A stretch of DNA of 64,000 nt from Streptomyces sp. NBC_00234 (GTDB lineage: Bacteria > Actinomycetota > Actinomycetes > Streptomycetales > Streptomycetaceae): positions 124,001-188,000 of the forward strand of contig NZ_CP108101.1 in assembly GCF_036195325.1 (NCBI RefSeq), written 5' to 3'. Positions within the stretch are counted from its first letter, which is position 1. Every line of letters begins with the position of its first letter. Below the pieces are notes generated by a model, which saw only the letters and a program-made list of their open reading frames with translations, did no database searches and was not told the origin of the DNA. The position numbers and the translations under genes were made by a program. Positions 8,030-17,217 of the stretch are shown here, in pieces.

Positions 8030-8493
8030 TGGGACGCTCGCGCGGCGGGTTCACCACCAAGCTCCACCTGGCCGTCGAGCAAGGGCAGAAGCCCTTGTCG
8101 ATCGTAGCCACGGCAGGGCAGCACGTGGATTCGCCTCAGTTCGAACCCGTGCTGGCGAAAGTCCGCGTGCCCGCAGCGGGCCGGGCCGGCCACGTGTCTG
8201 CCCGGACCGCGGGCGGGTGGACAAGGCGTATGCCTCCCGCAGGAACCGCGCCTACCTGCGCCGCCGTGGAATCCGCTGCACCATCCCGGGCATGGCCGAC
8301 AGGGCCGCAACCGCAAGAAGTTGGTTCCCGCGGCGGTCGTCCGCCGATATCTGACCCGGAGGATTACAAGGCCCGCCACGCGGTCGAGTGCGACATCAAT
8401 CGCCCCACAAGGCACCGCACCGTGGCCACAAGGTACGACAATCTCGCGGTCCGCTACGAGGCGACCCTCCTCGTAGCGGCCATCAGCGAGTGA
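8030..8493 (+). pseudogene. Decayed IS5-family transposase (frameshifted, N-terminus lost)
   Basis: Reading through three frames recovers a typical IS5/IS427-type transposase: SRGGFTTKLHLAVEQGQ from about 8036, IVATAGQHVDSPQFEPVL (8101 on), then after a frame change near 8205 DKAYASRRNRAYLRRRGIRC, and back near 8310 to GSRGGRPP, KARHAVECDI and RYDNLAVRYEATLLVAAI ending at 8493. The second catalytic D is in the middle block; the expected VERxxN motif is damaged (VECDIN). The N-terminal DUF4096 part and first catalytic D are missing. It is dead. Confidence 0.8.
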
Positions 8494-8539
8494 CCGTGAG
8501 CAGCGGTCAGCCGGACCCGGCCAGGATGGCGCGTGATCG

Positions 8540-8923
8540 TCAGGAAATCATCGCGGCGCGGTCGGACTCGCTGCGAAGAACGCAGAATTCGTTGCCTTCG
8601 GGGTCAGCAAGGACTGCCCAGCCCGAGCCATCGGGATTCCGGTGATCGGCGACGAGGGTGGCACCGAGACCGAGCAGCCGTTCCACCTCCTGCTCACGCG
8701 ATGTCTCAGGGCGCAAACACAGATGGATCCGGTTCTTGATCTTCTTGGGCTCGGGTACCTGGCTGAAGTACAGCGCTGGCCCCTCCGCCAGCAGCACCTG
8801 CGTCTCCGGGGTGCCCGGTTTGTCCTCTGGATGCAGCGGACGGCCCGTCACCCTGCTCCAGAACCGTGCCAGCTCGTAAGCATCCGCACAGTCAATAGCC
8901 ACGTTCTGCAATACCGAAACCAT
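8540..8923 (-). CDS. VOC-superfamily protein (glyoxalase/bleomycin-resistance fold)
   Basis: A 127-residue protein with the paired beta-alpha-beta-beta-beta modules of the vicinal oxygen chelate superfamily: AIDCADAYELARFWSRVTGR at the N-terminus and ADPEGNEFCVLRS at the C-terminus, the latter holding the usual metal-side glutamate. The middle (IKNRIHLCLRP) supplies the H/L strand. Substrates range from methylglyoxal to antibiotics; none is predictable here. It stands alone between two dead transposases on either side. Confidence 0.8.
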   Translation of the reverse strand: MVSVLQNVAIDCADAYELARFWSRVTGRPLHPEDKPGTPETQVLLAEGPALYFSQVPEPKKIKNRIHLCLRPETSREQEVERLLGLGATLVADHRNPDGSGWAVLADPEGNEFCVLRSESDRAAMIS

Positions 8924-8938
8924 GCGCGCGAGCCTGCC

Positions 8939-9481
8939 TCACTTCCACACCAGACGCCACCAAGTTGCGCCGCTGTCGCGTGGTCCTTGCAGCGCGCGGA
9001 GGACGGCGAGGACATCGACGCGGAGATCGCCTCCGTGATCCTGGGTGATCTGGCTGCTCTCGTCAGCAGCGCCCGACGCCAGGGCCATGGGGTCTACTGC
9101 TGGTTCGCGTCTTGAAGTGGTTCTCGTCGAACCCGGGCGACGGTCTGCCGCGTGAACCCTTTCGCAGGCGGGCGGCCTGGCTGTCGGTCTGCTCCGGAAT
9201 CGTGTGGCGGATACCCGCCGCCTCAGGTACTCGCGAAGAGGGCCGTTGCCATATACCTTGTCGGCCGCGAGGCCGTCCCGCTTCACACGTGGCTTTGCCG
9301 GTCCGGATCTGAGGACGCGGATCATCACCAGCACCGCGATGAAATTGGGGTAGTCCGCCCGCCGGCCTGGAGTGTTGATCACCTACCGGTGACCTCGCCA
9401 CCGGCCCACAACGCCCGTTAACGAGGGCAGGAACGGCCGCAGCCGTTCCCACTCGGCATCTGTCGGATCGCCCCGCCCCAT
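8939..9481 (-). pseudogene. Decayed IS5-family transposase (stop codon, deletions, frameshift)
   Basis: From the ATG at 9481 the minus strand reads MGRGDPTDAEWERLRPFLPS, the IS5 DUF4096 start, then hits a stop. It resumes with VINTPGRRADY, VKRDGLAADKVYGNGPLREY (second catalytic D) and, in another frame, IRHTIPEQTDSQAARLRKGS and FDENHFKTR. The first-D block is largely deleted and the C-terminus is scrambled. It is in the opposite direction to, and of a different subgroup from, the intact element at 5572. Confidence 0.75.
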
Positions 9482-9534
9482 GTCCACATCGACAACCAGG
9501 ACAAGCGACCGTCACACGATCGGCCGGACACGTG

Positions 9535-10413
9535 CTAGAGACCGCTCTGCCGTTCCAGGTGCTGAACGGCTCGGGCGGCATGCTCAGCACTGTGGCGTGC
9601 CTCCCGCAGGGCGCGCTCCGCCGCCTGGAGCGCCGAATCAGCCTCCGCCGCGGCAGCCCCGGTCTCGGCCTTGGCCCGCCGGGCCTCTTTCAGCTCGCGC
9701 TCCAGGCGGCGAACCCGCTCGGACGCCTCCTCGGCCTTCCCTCCGGCAGCCTCCTGCGCATCGCGGGCCTCATCGAGCTCTTGCTCGAGTCGGCCAGCCT
9801 TGGCATCGGCCTTCTCCGCTGTCGTACGCGCCCGTTCGAGGTCCTTTCGCCGATCCGCTCCACGCCCTGGCTTCTTCGGCTCAGGCCGTTCGGCCGGGGC
9901 CGGGCGGTCCGGAGCCGTCTCCGGGGTGACGGCGGCGAATCCGACCGTGGCTTCGGGCACCTTCACGAGGCGGCCCTTCGACCACTGCTCGGCAACGTCC
10001 GGGTGGGTAAGCACGGCGTGGAGGCTCTGCTCGATCTCGTGCAGCACCGTGCCGCTCACCGGCTGCCCGGCTTCCTTTGCCAGTCCTGCGGCCGTACGGG
10101 CCAGGGTGGTGATGAGCTGGTGCTGTTGGCGGGTCGCCTCACGCAGCCGCTCGGCATCGAGTGTCCGGTGGGCCTCCCGCAGCGCTTCCCCCAGCGCCAA
10201 GAATTGCTCCGCCTCCTGGCGCCGCTCACGGGGCAGAAGGTTCGAAGCCCACGCCGCGAGCGCCGGCCGCCGCAACGCGGCGATCGCCTTCGCCCCCGCC
10301 GTGTCCTTCGCCTTCCGAGCCTCGGCAGCGTACGCATCCCGCACCTGAACGAACTCGGCCGGCTTCAACCCGTACAGCTCATCGGCGATCTTCTCGACAT
10401 CCACGCCACCCAC
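9535..10413 (-). CDS. Conserved actinobacterial coiled-coil protein, function unknown
   Basis: This 292-residue protein starts with a compact domain (IADELYGLKPAEFVQVRDAY, ALRRPALAAWASNLL) and a middle helical region (LHEIEQSLHAVLTHPDVAE, SKGRLVKVPEATVGF). It ends in a long charged coiled coil from about residue 180 to the C-terminus. The same architecture is common in Streptomyces as an uncharacterised protein; I know no function. There is no signal peptide or membrane segment, so it is cytoplasmic. GTG at 10413 is used; the in-frame GTG at 10404 is equally possible. Confidence 0.7.
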   Translation of the reverse strand: MGGVDVEKIADELYGLKPAEFVQVRDAYAAEARKAKDTAGAKAIAALRRPALAAWASNLLPRERRQEAEQFLALGEALREAHRTLDAERLREATRQQHQLITTLARTAAGLAKEAGQPVSGTVLHEIEQSLHAVLTHPDVAEQWSKGRLVKVPEATVGFAAVTPETAPDRPAPAERPEPKKPGRGADRRKDLERARTTAEKADAKAGRLEQELDEARDAQEAAGGKAEEASERVRRLERELKEARRAKAETGAAAAEADSALQAAERALREARHSAEHAARAVQHLERQSGL

Positions 10414-10762
10414 TCTGCGCCGCCCACGCCCGGCCGACGCATCTCACCCGCCGCGCCGCCGCCGGTTGCCCGCCTCGATCACCCACCCGGGCCGCTGCTT
10501 CGTCGCGACCCCGCACTTTGGCTGCTTGTTTGCCTGCGGTCCGACCCAGCCTTTGCCCACGGTCCGATCCAGCATTCGTCCTGCAGCTTCCTTGCCCCCA
10601 TCAACTTGTGGGCGAGATGCCGTCGAGCCATACCTGGATCCACTGGGGGAAGGTCTGGCGTGGCTGGTGTGATCAACGGCGTCTGAGCCGTCCTGGTTGC
10701 GTCCGTTCGCCGGGCTGAGCCCCGCTGCTTCAGCAAGTTAGTGACCGCAGTTCAGCGCGAGA
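10414..10762. other. Intergenic stretch, nothing recognised
   Basis: About 350 bp between the coiled-coil gene and the next transposase fragment. All frames lack codon bias matching known families, and no tRNA, strong hairpin or operator-like repeat was seen. It probably holds the promoter of the minus-strand coiled-coil gene plus unidentifiable IS debris. Confidence 0.4.
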
Positions 10763-11110
10763 GTGCAGCCTCCATGGACGGGTCATCCGTGGAGGCTGTC
10801 GCTTGGGGACCGTATTCCCTTGGTCGTGGCCTACAGGTGGCGTACCAACTTGGCCGTGCCCCAACTGGCCCTGCCGTTCGGCATTTCGAAGTCGGCGGCC
10901 CACCGGATCATCGACCACACCGGCCTTCTTCCGGCCTTGTCGGCCCGACGCCGGTTCGCGAGGGGCACTGTGCTGATCGTGGACGGGACGTTCGTGCCGA
11001 CCCGCGATCACGCGGCGACCGAGCGGCCGAGGAACTATCGGTACTCCCTCAATCACCAAGTCGTCATTGATGCCGACACCCGCCTGGTCGTTGTGGTCGG
11101 ACGGCCCCAG
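10763..11110 (+). pseudogene. N-terminal half of an IS5-family (DDE_Tnp_4-type) transposase, truncated
   Basis: The frame reads RLSLGDRIPLVVAYRWRTNL, LPFGISKSAAHRIIDH (the HTH of Tnp_4-type transposases), TVLIVDGTFVPTRDHA with the first catalytic D, and NHQVVIDADTRLVVVVGRP with a further conserved D. Homology stops abruptly at about 11110, and the remaining codons to the stop at 11185 are unrelated. The catalytic C-terminal half is missing, so it is inactive. Confidence 0.8.
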
Positions 11111-11347
11111 CCATCACAGGAAGGGGCCGAAACCAAGACGCGTCACGGGATACGCAACACACTCATTGAGGCTGCGCCATCTTGAAGTGGCTGGTCAGCA
11201 GGGGTGGGGTGACCCCGTTTCGGGCTGCTCGTACCGGTCGCGGGCGGCAGGCTGGGGTGTAGATCGTCTGGCGGGGTGGTTTTACCGATGAGTTCACCGT
11301 CCTCGAACGGTCTACCCAGCGACACGACCGTTCTCGACAGGAGTGCC

Positions 11348-11716
11348 ATGTCCACTATCCAGCCAGTGATCATCACTGCCGACCAGGACGTCCTGCTCGG
11401 CTTCTATACGAAATTGTTCGGCGCCGAGGAGATCTTCCGGGTACCGGCGGAAGGCCCGGCCTTCTACCTCGGCCTACGCATCGGCGACACCGACCTCGGC
11501 CTGGTGGCCAAGACGGCCCCGGGGACCGGGGCGGCACCGCGGATCCTGCTCAGCATCGGTGTCGACGACGTCGACGAGACGCTCGGCCGGGTGGCGGCGC
11601 TGGGCGGCTCGGTCCGCAGCGGCCCCAACGACATGCCGTGGGGACAGCGCGTCGCCCACATCCAGGACCCCGACGGCAACCCGGTGAACCTCACCCAGCC
11701 GATCCCGACTCAGTGA
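11348..11716 (+). CDS. VOC-superfamily protein
   Basis: The 122 residues show a single VOC unit pair: PVIITADQDVLLGFYTKLFG at the N-terminus, FYLGLRIGDTDLGLVA in the middle and WGQRVAHIQDPDGNPVNLTQ at the C-terminus, which has the DPDGNP turn typical of glyoxalase/dioxygenase-like proteins. AGGAG (11339-11343) precedes the ATG at 11348 and decides against the longer open frame from 11276. Its substrate is unknown. It sits between two IS remnants with no operon partner. Confidence 0.8.
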   Translation: MSTIQPVIITADQDVLLGFYTKLFGAEEIFRVPAEGPAFYLGLRIGDTDLGLVAKTAPGTGAAPRILLSIGVDDVDETLGRVAALGGSVRSGPNDMPWGQRVAHIQDPDGNPVNLTQPIPTQ

Positions 11717-11763
11717 CGCTGTTCCGGGTGCTTGTGCTGGCCGTGGGCTGCCTGCGGTCCAGT

Positions 11764-12198
11764 TCATTTGCCAGTGGTGGCCTCGTCGATGTTCGTCAGG
11801 ACGAGGGCGAAGCCGCGTTCGACCGGGGCGCGGCCGGCGGCCAGGATGCGGTTGGCTTCTCTTTCGGCGGGTGCGAGCTTGCGGGCACGGGTGGCTTTGA
11901 ATCCGGTGACGACCATAACGACCATGGGGTCGTCCCTGTCGTCGTCCAGGCCGATAAAGCCCAGGGCGACCAGGGCGCCGAGACCGGCAGCGCGCAGGCG
12001 GGCCAGGATATGGCCGCGGCGGGCGGCGGTGATGTCGTGGGTGCGGCCGGGCCGGGCGGCCGATAGCCACACCAGACGGCCCCGCTCGTCGGTCAGCGCA
12101 AGCGCCTGCAGGCCGTGGCGGCGATGCTTGCCGGAGTAGTTCGGGCGGTTCGCCTCTCCGGTACGGCGCTGGGTGGGGCCAGTACGCGAGCCAAGCAT
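11764..12198 (-). pseudogene. Internal fragment of an IS5-family (DDE_Tnp_4-type) transposase
   Basis: The minus strand reads PTQRRTGEANRPNYSGKHRR, ALTDERGRLVWLSAARPGRT, HDITAARRGHI and FKATRARKLAPAEREANRIL, then APVERGFA followed directly by LVLTNID. The last join skips about 30 residues normally found between the glutamate block and the C-terminal helix, so there is an internal deletion. The N-terminal third and first catalytic D are also gone. This subgroup differs from the intact IS at 5572. Confidence 0.8.
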
Positions 12199-12457
12199 CG
12201 AAGGCTCCTGCGGTTGAATCCCAAGCTTCGTGCGTGACCGACGGGTCGGAGCCGGGGCCCCAGGCCCCGTCGTGTCCGCTCTCCTGACGCTGCCACGTAC
12301 GCGAGGTGTCCCCCGCCCTGCTCCCCGCCGACGGAGTGCGCCCGGGGGCCAGCCCTACCTGAAGTTGGGCGGGTAGCACGATCGTCCTGCGCAGTCACAT
12401 CCGGAGATGCTGGCTTCCAAGCCGCTGGTTTCCCAATGATTTCTCAGGAGTTGGCTC

Positions 12458-13621
12458 GTGCGTGAGCAGGTATGGCAGCTATTTCGTTCGTCCGGGCGGC
12501 GGAGTGACCGGCGCAGAACCGTGCCGGTCGCAGCCGCAGTTGCCGTCGGCATCATGACGATGGGCACCCTGGCACCGCCCGCGGCGTCTGCCGCCGCCAA
12601 ACCGGGCACCCCCCAGAAGGGCCTGAACGCGCTGGTGCACACCAACGGTGTGCCCGCCGCGCTGGCGAGCGTCGGAGACCGTGACGGCCGCACCCGCGCC
12701 TACTTTGCCGGGGTCGGCGACCTGGCGACCGGTGCTCAGGTCCCCCGTGACGGTCAGGTGCGCATTGGCAGCAACACCAAGTCGTTCACTGCGGTGGTCG
12801 TGCTGCAACTGGTCGGTGAAGGGAAGATCAGCCTTGACGCCCCGGTCGATACCTACCTGCCCGGCCTCGTCCGCGGGGACGGGATCGACGGGCGCCGCAT
12901 CACCGTCCGCCAACTGCTCCAGCACACCAGCGGACTTCCCAACTACAGCAAGTATCTCAGCGAGAGCATCCGTTACTACGACCCCCGCGAACTCCTCGGC
13001 CTCGCTCTCCAGCACGAGGCCGACTTCGCCCCCGGGACGAAATGGGCCTACAGCAACACGAACTACGTGGTGGCCGGCCTGATCGTTCAGAACGTCACCG
13101 GCCGCTCCCTCGCCGAAGAGATCGACCGGCGCGTCATCAAGCGCATCGGATTGCACCACACCTACTTCCCCGCCCCGGGCGAGGTCGCGATCCGGGAGCG
13201 CCATCCCAGGGGCTACTACCAGGATTCGGCGGACGCACCGCTGATCGACGCCACGGAATGGGACCCTTCGTGGGCCTGGGCCGCAGGGCAGATGGTGTCC
13301 ACCGGCTCCGACCTCAACCGGTTCTTCACCGCGCTGCTGGCCGGCAGACTCCTCTCAGAGGCGCAGCTTGACCAGATGCGCACCACCGTCCCCGCCAGTT
13401 ACCCCTTCCCCGCAGGTGCCCGCTACGGGTTGGGGCTCGTGAGCACTCCTCTGTCGTGCGGCGGTGTGTACTGGGGCCACGGCGGCAGCATGACGGGATA
13501 CGAGACCCGAGGCGGCGCCACCGACGAGGGTCGCGCCGCCAATGTCGCTGTGACCACGCAGCCAAGCCAGGCAACCAAGGAGCGCATGGACGGGGTCGTG
13601 GACACAGCCCTGTGCCGCTGA
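12458..13621 (+). CDS. Exported serine hydrolase (class C beta-lactamase/D-Ala-D-Ala carboxypeptidase fold)
   Basis: A 387-residue precursor with an Arg-rich n-region and a hydrophobic signal segment ending near ASAAAKP (about residue 48). The penicillin-binding fold motifs are all present: SxxK in IGSNTKSFTAVVVLQL, YxN in YSNTNYVVAGLI, and HGG in WGHGGSMTGYETRG in place of KTG. This set is typical of R61-type DD-carboxypeptidases and related esterases, which act on peptidoglycan stems or small esters outside the cell. An AGGAG site precedes the GTG at 12458. It stands alone, with IS debris upstream. Confidence 0.85.
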   Translation: MREQVWQLFRSSGRRSDRRRTVPVAAAVAVGIMTMGTLAPPAASAAAKPGTPQKGLNALVHTNGVPAALASVGDRDGRTRAYFAGVGDLATGAQVPRDGQVRIGSNTKSFTAVVVLQLVGEGKISLDAPVDTYLPGLVRGDGIDGRRITVRQLLQHTSGLPNYSKYLSESIRYYDPRELLGLALQHEADFAPGTKWAYSNTNYVVAGLIVQNVTGRSLAEEIDRRVIKRIGLHHTYFPAPGEVAIRERHPRGYYQDSADAPLIDATEWDPSWAWAAGQMVSTGSDLNRFFTALLAGRLLSEAQLDQMRTTVPASYPFPAGARYGLGLVSTPLSCGGVYWGHGGSMTGYETRGGATDEGRAANVAVTTQPSQATKERMDGVVDTALCR

Positions 13622-14008
13622 ACCGGACCTAGAAGTGTCCGGCGGGTCACTGAGTCGGTCCGGTCGCAGTCGGCCTTGGGACCGAGTGGTAGCGGCTTTC
13701 ACCGGTGTCCTGGATGCGGAGCACGTGGGGGGCCGTCTGTCTCTGACTCTGATGTGGTTCAGCGGCACCGACATGTCGGCTTCCAGCGGACCCAGTTGGA
13801 GGGTCGCTCGGACGCATTCACCCCAGGACGGCCCTCCTGCTCGCTGCCGCACACCTCGCTCCCTCACTCGACAAGCTTCTCCCTCACCAGCCTGAACCAA
13901 AGACGCTCTCAACCTCGCACGACGGCGGCAGCGTCGCCATCACCTCCAACGAGTCCTTCGGCAAAGCGCACATGTTCCGGCGAACCTGTGCCAGGCGGCA
14001 CCGAAGCG
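13622..14008. other. Intergenic stretch, no gene recognised
   Basis: About 390 bp after the serine hydrolase. A short CCGGAC/GTCCGG hairpin lies just past the stop. The rest has lower-quality frames on both strands, with no recognisable protein family, RNA gene or operator. Confidence 0.4.
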
Positions 14009-14521
14009 TCACAGGTTGGGCTTGGAGAGCCACATCGGTCCGTACGACTGTGTGAAGTCTTCGGCTACTTCGTGTGTGGCGGGGTTGTCGGTGTCCAGGG
14101 CACGGCGCACGAGCTGGCCGAGGAGTTCCCAGGCTTCGATATGGGCGAGGAGCTCGGCGAGGCACCGGTACTCGTCATCGTCGGCCGAGCCGAGTCGCTC
14201 CAAAATGAGTGGTTCGATCAGCGATACCAGGTCGTCATGCGGGATGCAGTCGATAGCCTGCCGGGCGGCCAGAGCCCACCCGTGAGACAGGGAGAGGCCG
14301 ACAAGGTCGCCGAGCAGAGCCGGGACGTCATCGGGGAGTGCCGCGAGGAAGTCGAGGGCGCCGCCCTGCTGCCATGGTCCTGCGCCTGCGGTCAGCGCGG
14401 CTTTGAGGAGCCCTGGCCTGTCGTAGGCCTTTTGGTAGAAGTCGGCTTGGCGGCGGTGCATTTCCCGCTTGGCCTCGATGAATGCCTGCCAGAGCTCGTC
14501 GTCGGATTGCGGGATGCTCAT
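14009..14521 (-). CDS. Uncharacterised protein coupled to a recombinase-like gene
   Basis: A 170-residue acidic helical protein (LWQAFIEAKREMHRRQADFY, FLAALPDDVPALLGDLVGLS, LILERLGSADDDEYRCLAEL). There is no signal peptide or membrane span. I do not recognise the family. Its ATG at 14521 overlaps the stop of the upstream recombinase-like gene by ATGA, so the two form a translationally coupled pair. Helix-rich stretches with repeated Leu spacing suggest a protein-interaction role only. It may be an accessory protein of a former mobile element. Confidence 0.6.
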   Translation of the reverse strand: MSIPQSDDELWQAFIEAKREMHRRQADFYQKAYDRPGLLKAALTAGAGPWQQGGALDFLAALPDDVPALLGDLVGLSLSHGWALAARQAIDCIPHDDLVSLIEPLILERLGSADDDEYRCLAELLAHIEAWELLGQLVRRALDTDNPATHEVAEDFTQSYGPMWLSKPNL

Positions 14522-15060
14522 GGCCATTTCTCCGTCAGGGTGTCGGGGAGCCGTGTCCGGTCGACGTGGTCGGCGAGATAGATCACGACGCCTTCGGGTT
14601 CCATGCCGAGGGCTGCGGCAACGAGTTTGGGGTCGAGAATGTTCACCAGGTCGGAGAGGCGGGTGCATCGCAGCGTCCTGGGCGGGATGCCGCAAGGGTC
14701 CAGGACGTGGCTGATATAGGCGGTCGACGCCGGCGCCCGACCGGTCTCGGTGATCCGGGTGACCACCACGTGGGGATTGTCGGTGTGCTGGTTCTCGCGA
14801 TGGGCCACGCATCGTTGCAGAACCGACCAGCTGGCCGGGTCCAGAGGCACCGGATTCGGGCGTTTGCCCAGACGGACGGGGCGGTCGGCCGGATCGATGT
14901 CGTCCACGAGCAGGAGCCGGACTTCTCGGCTGGAGGCCGCGTGCAGGAGGGCCAGGATGCCGAGCAGGGCTTCGTGGGGGTGCGCGTCGGTGGCAGTGGT
15001 CCAGCGGCGGAAGAGCTCGCGCTGCTGGCCGACGGCCACGGTGGTGATCACCGAGCGCAC
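14518..15060 (-). pseudogene. C-terminal part of a tyrosine-recombinase-like protein, truncated by IS debris
   Basis: The frame reads HEALLGILALLHAASSREVR, then LLLVDDIDPADRPVRLGKRP and PASTAYISHVLDPCGIPPRT, followed by RCTRLSDLVNILDPKLVAAA and a terminal YLADHVDRTRL. The layout recalls the catalytic domain of phage-type integrases (ALLHAASSxEVRLLLVxDID matching the box I region and a C-terminal LGxxPEGVxxYLADH helix). The expected R-H-R-Y residues are not all evident. The 5' part is replaced by a transposase fragment at about 15.03-15.06 kb, so the protein is probably broken. Confidence 0.5.
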
Positions 15061-15452
15061 CGGTCTGCCCCCTCTCGATCGGCATCTCCGGGGACAACAC
15101 CCACGACAGCCAGGCGCTGGAGCCGCTCGTGCGCGGAATTCCGCCGATCCGCTCCCGACGGGGGCCGCGCAGGCGGCGTCCCGCCAAGCTCCATGCCGAC
15201 AAGGGCTACGACTACGACCACCTGCGACGATGGCTCCGCGCCCGCAATATCACCCCGCGCATCGCCCGACGGGGCGTTGAATCCTCCCAGCGGCTGGGAC
15301 GCCATCGCTGGACGGTCGAACGCACTGTCTCCTGGCTCGCCGGATGCCGCAGCCTTCACCGCCGCTACGAACGCAAGGCCGAGCACTTCCTCGCCTTCGC
15401 CGGCATCGCCGCGGCACTCATCTGCTTCCGGCGCCTGTCACGTCAGATGTGA
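15048..15452 (+). pseudogene. C-terminal fragment of an IS5-family transposase
   Basis: After a one-base slip near 15071 the frame reads LSIGISGDNTHDSQALEPLV, GIPPIRSRRGPRRRRPAKLH, ADKGYDYDHLRRWLRARNI (second catalytic D) and ESSQRLGRHRWTVERTVSWL (catalytic E), ending at the TGA at 15452. The N-terminal half and first catalytic D are missing. The fragment abuts the truncated recombinase-like gene on the other strand and marks the insertion/deletion point. Confidence 0.8.
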
Positions 15453-15469
15453 CGCGGCGGCCTTTTGCC

Positions 15470-16054
15470 CTACGGGACGTTCCAAGCGGAGATGATGGGT
15501 TGCCCGTCCTCCGTGGCCAGGAAGCTGAGAGTGCCCGGATGCGGGTGGCCGAGCAGTCGGCTCGCGGACGCGTCGAGACCGAGCCAGCGCACGGTGAGCA
15601 CGCGCGCCAGGTGGCCGTGCGCAACCACGGCGACATCTCCCTCGCTCAGCAGCGGACGGATGCGGTCCAGCACCGCGTCCGTGCGTGCGGCCACCTGCGC
15701 GAGCTCCTCGCCGGGGCGGGCGGCACCGGGAATGACGCCGTCGCGCCACAGGTCCCAGCCTGGCCTCGCCTCGCGGATCTGTTCGGCGGTCATGCCTTCG
15801 TAGCCGCCGTAGTCCCACTCCAACAGGTCGGGATCGGGCTTGGCCGCGGTCAGGCCAGCAAGCTCGGCCGTCCGCATGGCGCGGCTCAGCGGGCTACTGA
15901 ACACGGCAACCAGACGGCGGTGGGCCAGCCTCGGAGCAAGAGCACTGGCCGCAGCCTCGCCCGCTTCGGTCAGAGCGACGTCGGTCCTTCCAGCGTGCCG
16001 GCCCGACAGGCTCCACTCGGTCTGGCCGTGCCTGATCACTATCAGCTCACCCAT
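15470..16054 (-). CDS. Histidine phosphatase family protein
   Basis: The catalytic RHG motif is in VIRHGQTEWSLSGRH at the N-terminus. The second-half histidine is in VVAHGHLARVL and a conserved glutamate in LLEWDYGGYEG. The 194-residue length fits the phosphoglycerate-mutase-like/CobC/phosphatase group, which forms a phosphohistidine intermediate. The substrate cannot be set without context. The ATG at 16054 begins the conserved beta strand directly; the longer frame from 16084 adds residues without homology. Confidence 0.85.
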   Translation of the reverse strand: MGELIVIRHGQTEWSLSGRHAGRTDVALTEAGEAAASALAPRLAHRRLVAVFSSPLSRAMRTAELAGLTAAKPDPDLLEWDYGGYEGMTAEQIREARPGWDLWRDGVIPGAARPGEELAQVAARTDAVLDRIRPLLSEGDVAVVAHGHLARVLTVRWLGLDASASRLLGHPHPGTLSFLATEDGQPIISAWNVP

Positions 16055-16170
16055 AGCCACGCACGCTATCTGATCTTGTGGCACGCCCGAGACAGCTTCT
16101 TCGCCTTCGCCTTCGCCACCGTCGCCGGTCCCTCATCGTCTGCGCTGGGCTCGCCAGATGAGATGACCTC

Positions 16171-17217
16171 TTAACTAGCCAGGACCGATGCCAGCGCTTC
16201 GTTCAGGTGATGCTCGGCGACCCCTCGCATGAAATCCCGGTCGGGGAAGTCCCCGTCGAGCAGGCGCAGCGGGCCGGCTGTCAGCGACAGATGCTGGGTG
16301 AGTTTGTAGAGCGCGAGGCGGTCCTCGTCGAGGCCGTCCACCGCCAGCCGCTGATACTGGCTGGCGGTATGGCGGAGGCGCAGGAACACGTGCTCCCACT
16401 CGACGTCGAAATACAGCAGGTTCTCGATGTCGATCACGACGGGATGGCCGTCCCGGTCGACCATGACGTGGTCCAGCCCCAGCTCGCCGTGGACGACAGA
16501 GTACTCGGCGCGTGGCCGAATCGCCGTGGTCAGCTGACGCAGCCGCTCCTCCAACTGATCGCGGGCGTCGGCGATCCTGTGGTCGCGCGCTGTCGCGTCG
16601 GCGAGACCGCGCAGCGCGAAGGCGAGCGCTGCCTGCTCGCACGAGGCCGACCGTGACGTGCCGCCCCCGTCGATCAGGGCGACCTTGCCGAAGGACGGTG
16701 CCCGGTGGCCGCGCATCATCGCCAGGCTCTCAGCGAGGCGCGTCATGGTCGGCTCCGCGGCGCGCGGGTCGCGGTTGCGCAGGTCCATCAGTTTCTCGCC
16801 GGGCACGTCCTCGACGATCGCCAGGTCGGCCGGGTAGTGCGTGCCGTCACGATCAGCCAAGTGGATCTCAAGGACCCGAAGGCCCAGCGCCTCCAGCCGC
16901 GCGTGCGCGGCTTCGAACAGGTCGAGCCCGATGCCGGGCGAGAACGGGTCGGCGAGGTCGCCGTCGTGCTCGGTGGCCGGCCAGTAGTTCTCGGAGTCCT
17001 CCCACAGATAGGCGATCGCCGTCATGGCGTCGTCCATCGTCAGCCGATAGACGCCCTTCGTGGTGCCGCCCGCGAGTCGCTCCACCGCCTCCAGCCGTCG
17101 CCCGCCGCCCAGTGCGGCCCGCGCCGCACCCGCCAACTGATGCCGCGTCACTTTCTTGGGTGCCACGCCCGCAACCCGCCTTCCGCTTTGATAACTGGGG
17201 CACCCTACGCGAGTCAT
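16171..17217 (-). CDS. Aminoglycoside-phosphotransferase-like kinase
   Basis: The C-terminal lobe carries VVHGELGLDHVMVD, a variant of the Brenner motif HGDxxxxN in which Glu follows His-Gly, and VVIDIENLLYFDVEWEHVF, whose D supplies the metal-binding DxD-type position. The N-terminal part (AGGTTKGVYRLTM) is the nucleotide-loop region. APH-fold proteins phosphorylate antibiotics, sugars, choline or homoserine. The substrate is unknown and resistance should not be assumed. The open frame starts at ATG 17217; a GTG at 17166 just before the conserved region is an alternative. Confidence 0.75.
   Translation of the reverse strand: MTRVGCPSYQSGRRVAGVAPKKVTRHQLAGAARAALGGGRRLEAVERLAGGTTKGVYRLTMDDAMTAIAYLWEDSENYWPATEHDGDLADPFSPGIGLDLFEAAHARLEALGLRVLEIHLADRDGTHYPADLAIVEDVPGEKLMDLRNRDPRAAEPTMTRLAESLAMMRGHRAPSFGKVALIDGGGTSRSASCEQAALAFALRGLADATARDHRIADARDQLEERLRQLTTAIRPRAEYSVVHGELGLDHVMVDRDGHPVVIDIENLLYFDVEWEHVFLRLRHTASQYQRLAVDGLDEDRLALYKLTQHLSLTAGPLRLLDGDFPDRDFMRGVAEHHLNEALASVLAS

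Noticed and set aside
14009..15202. One long 397-residue gene covering the unknown protein and the recombinase-like region
   Set aside because: Only the last 170 residues look like real protein; upstream of 14521 the frame is a shadow of the recombinase-like gene, which overlaps by ATGA.
16171..17217. Calling the APH-like gene an antibiotic-resistance determinant
   Set aside because: The motif shows a kinase fold only; the Glu variant of the HGD motif and lack of context do not support a drug substrate.
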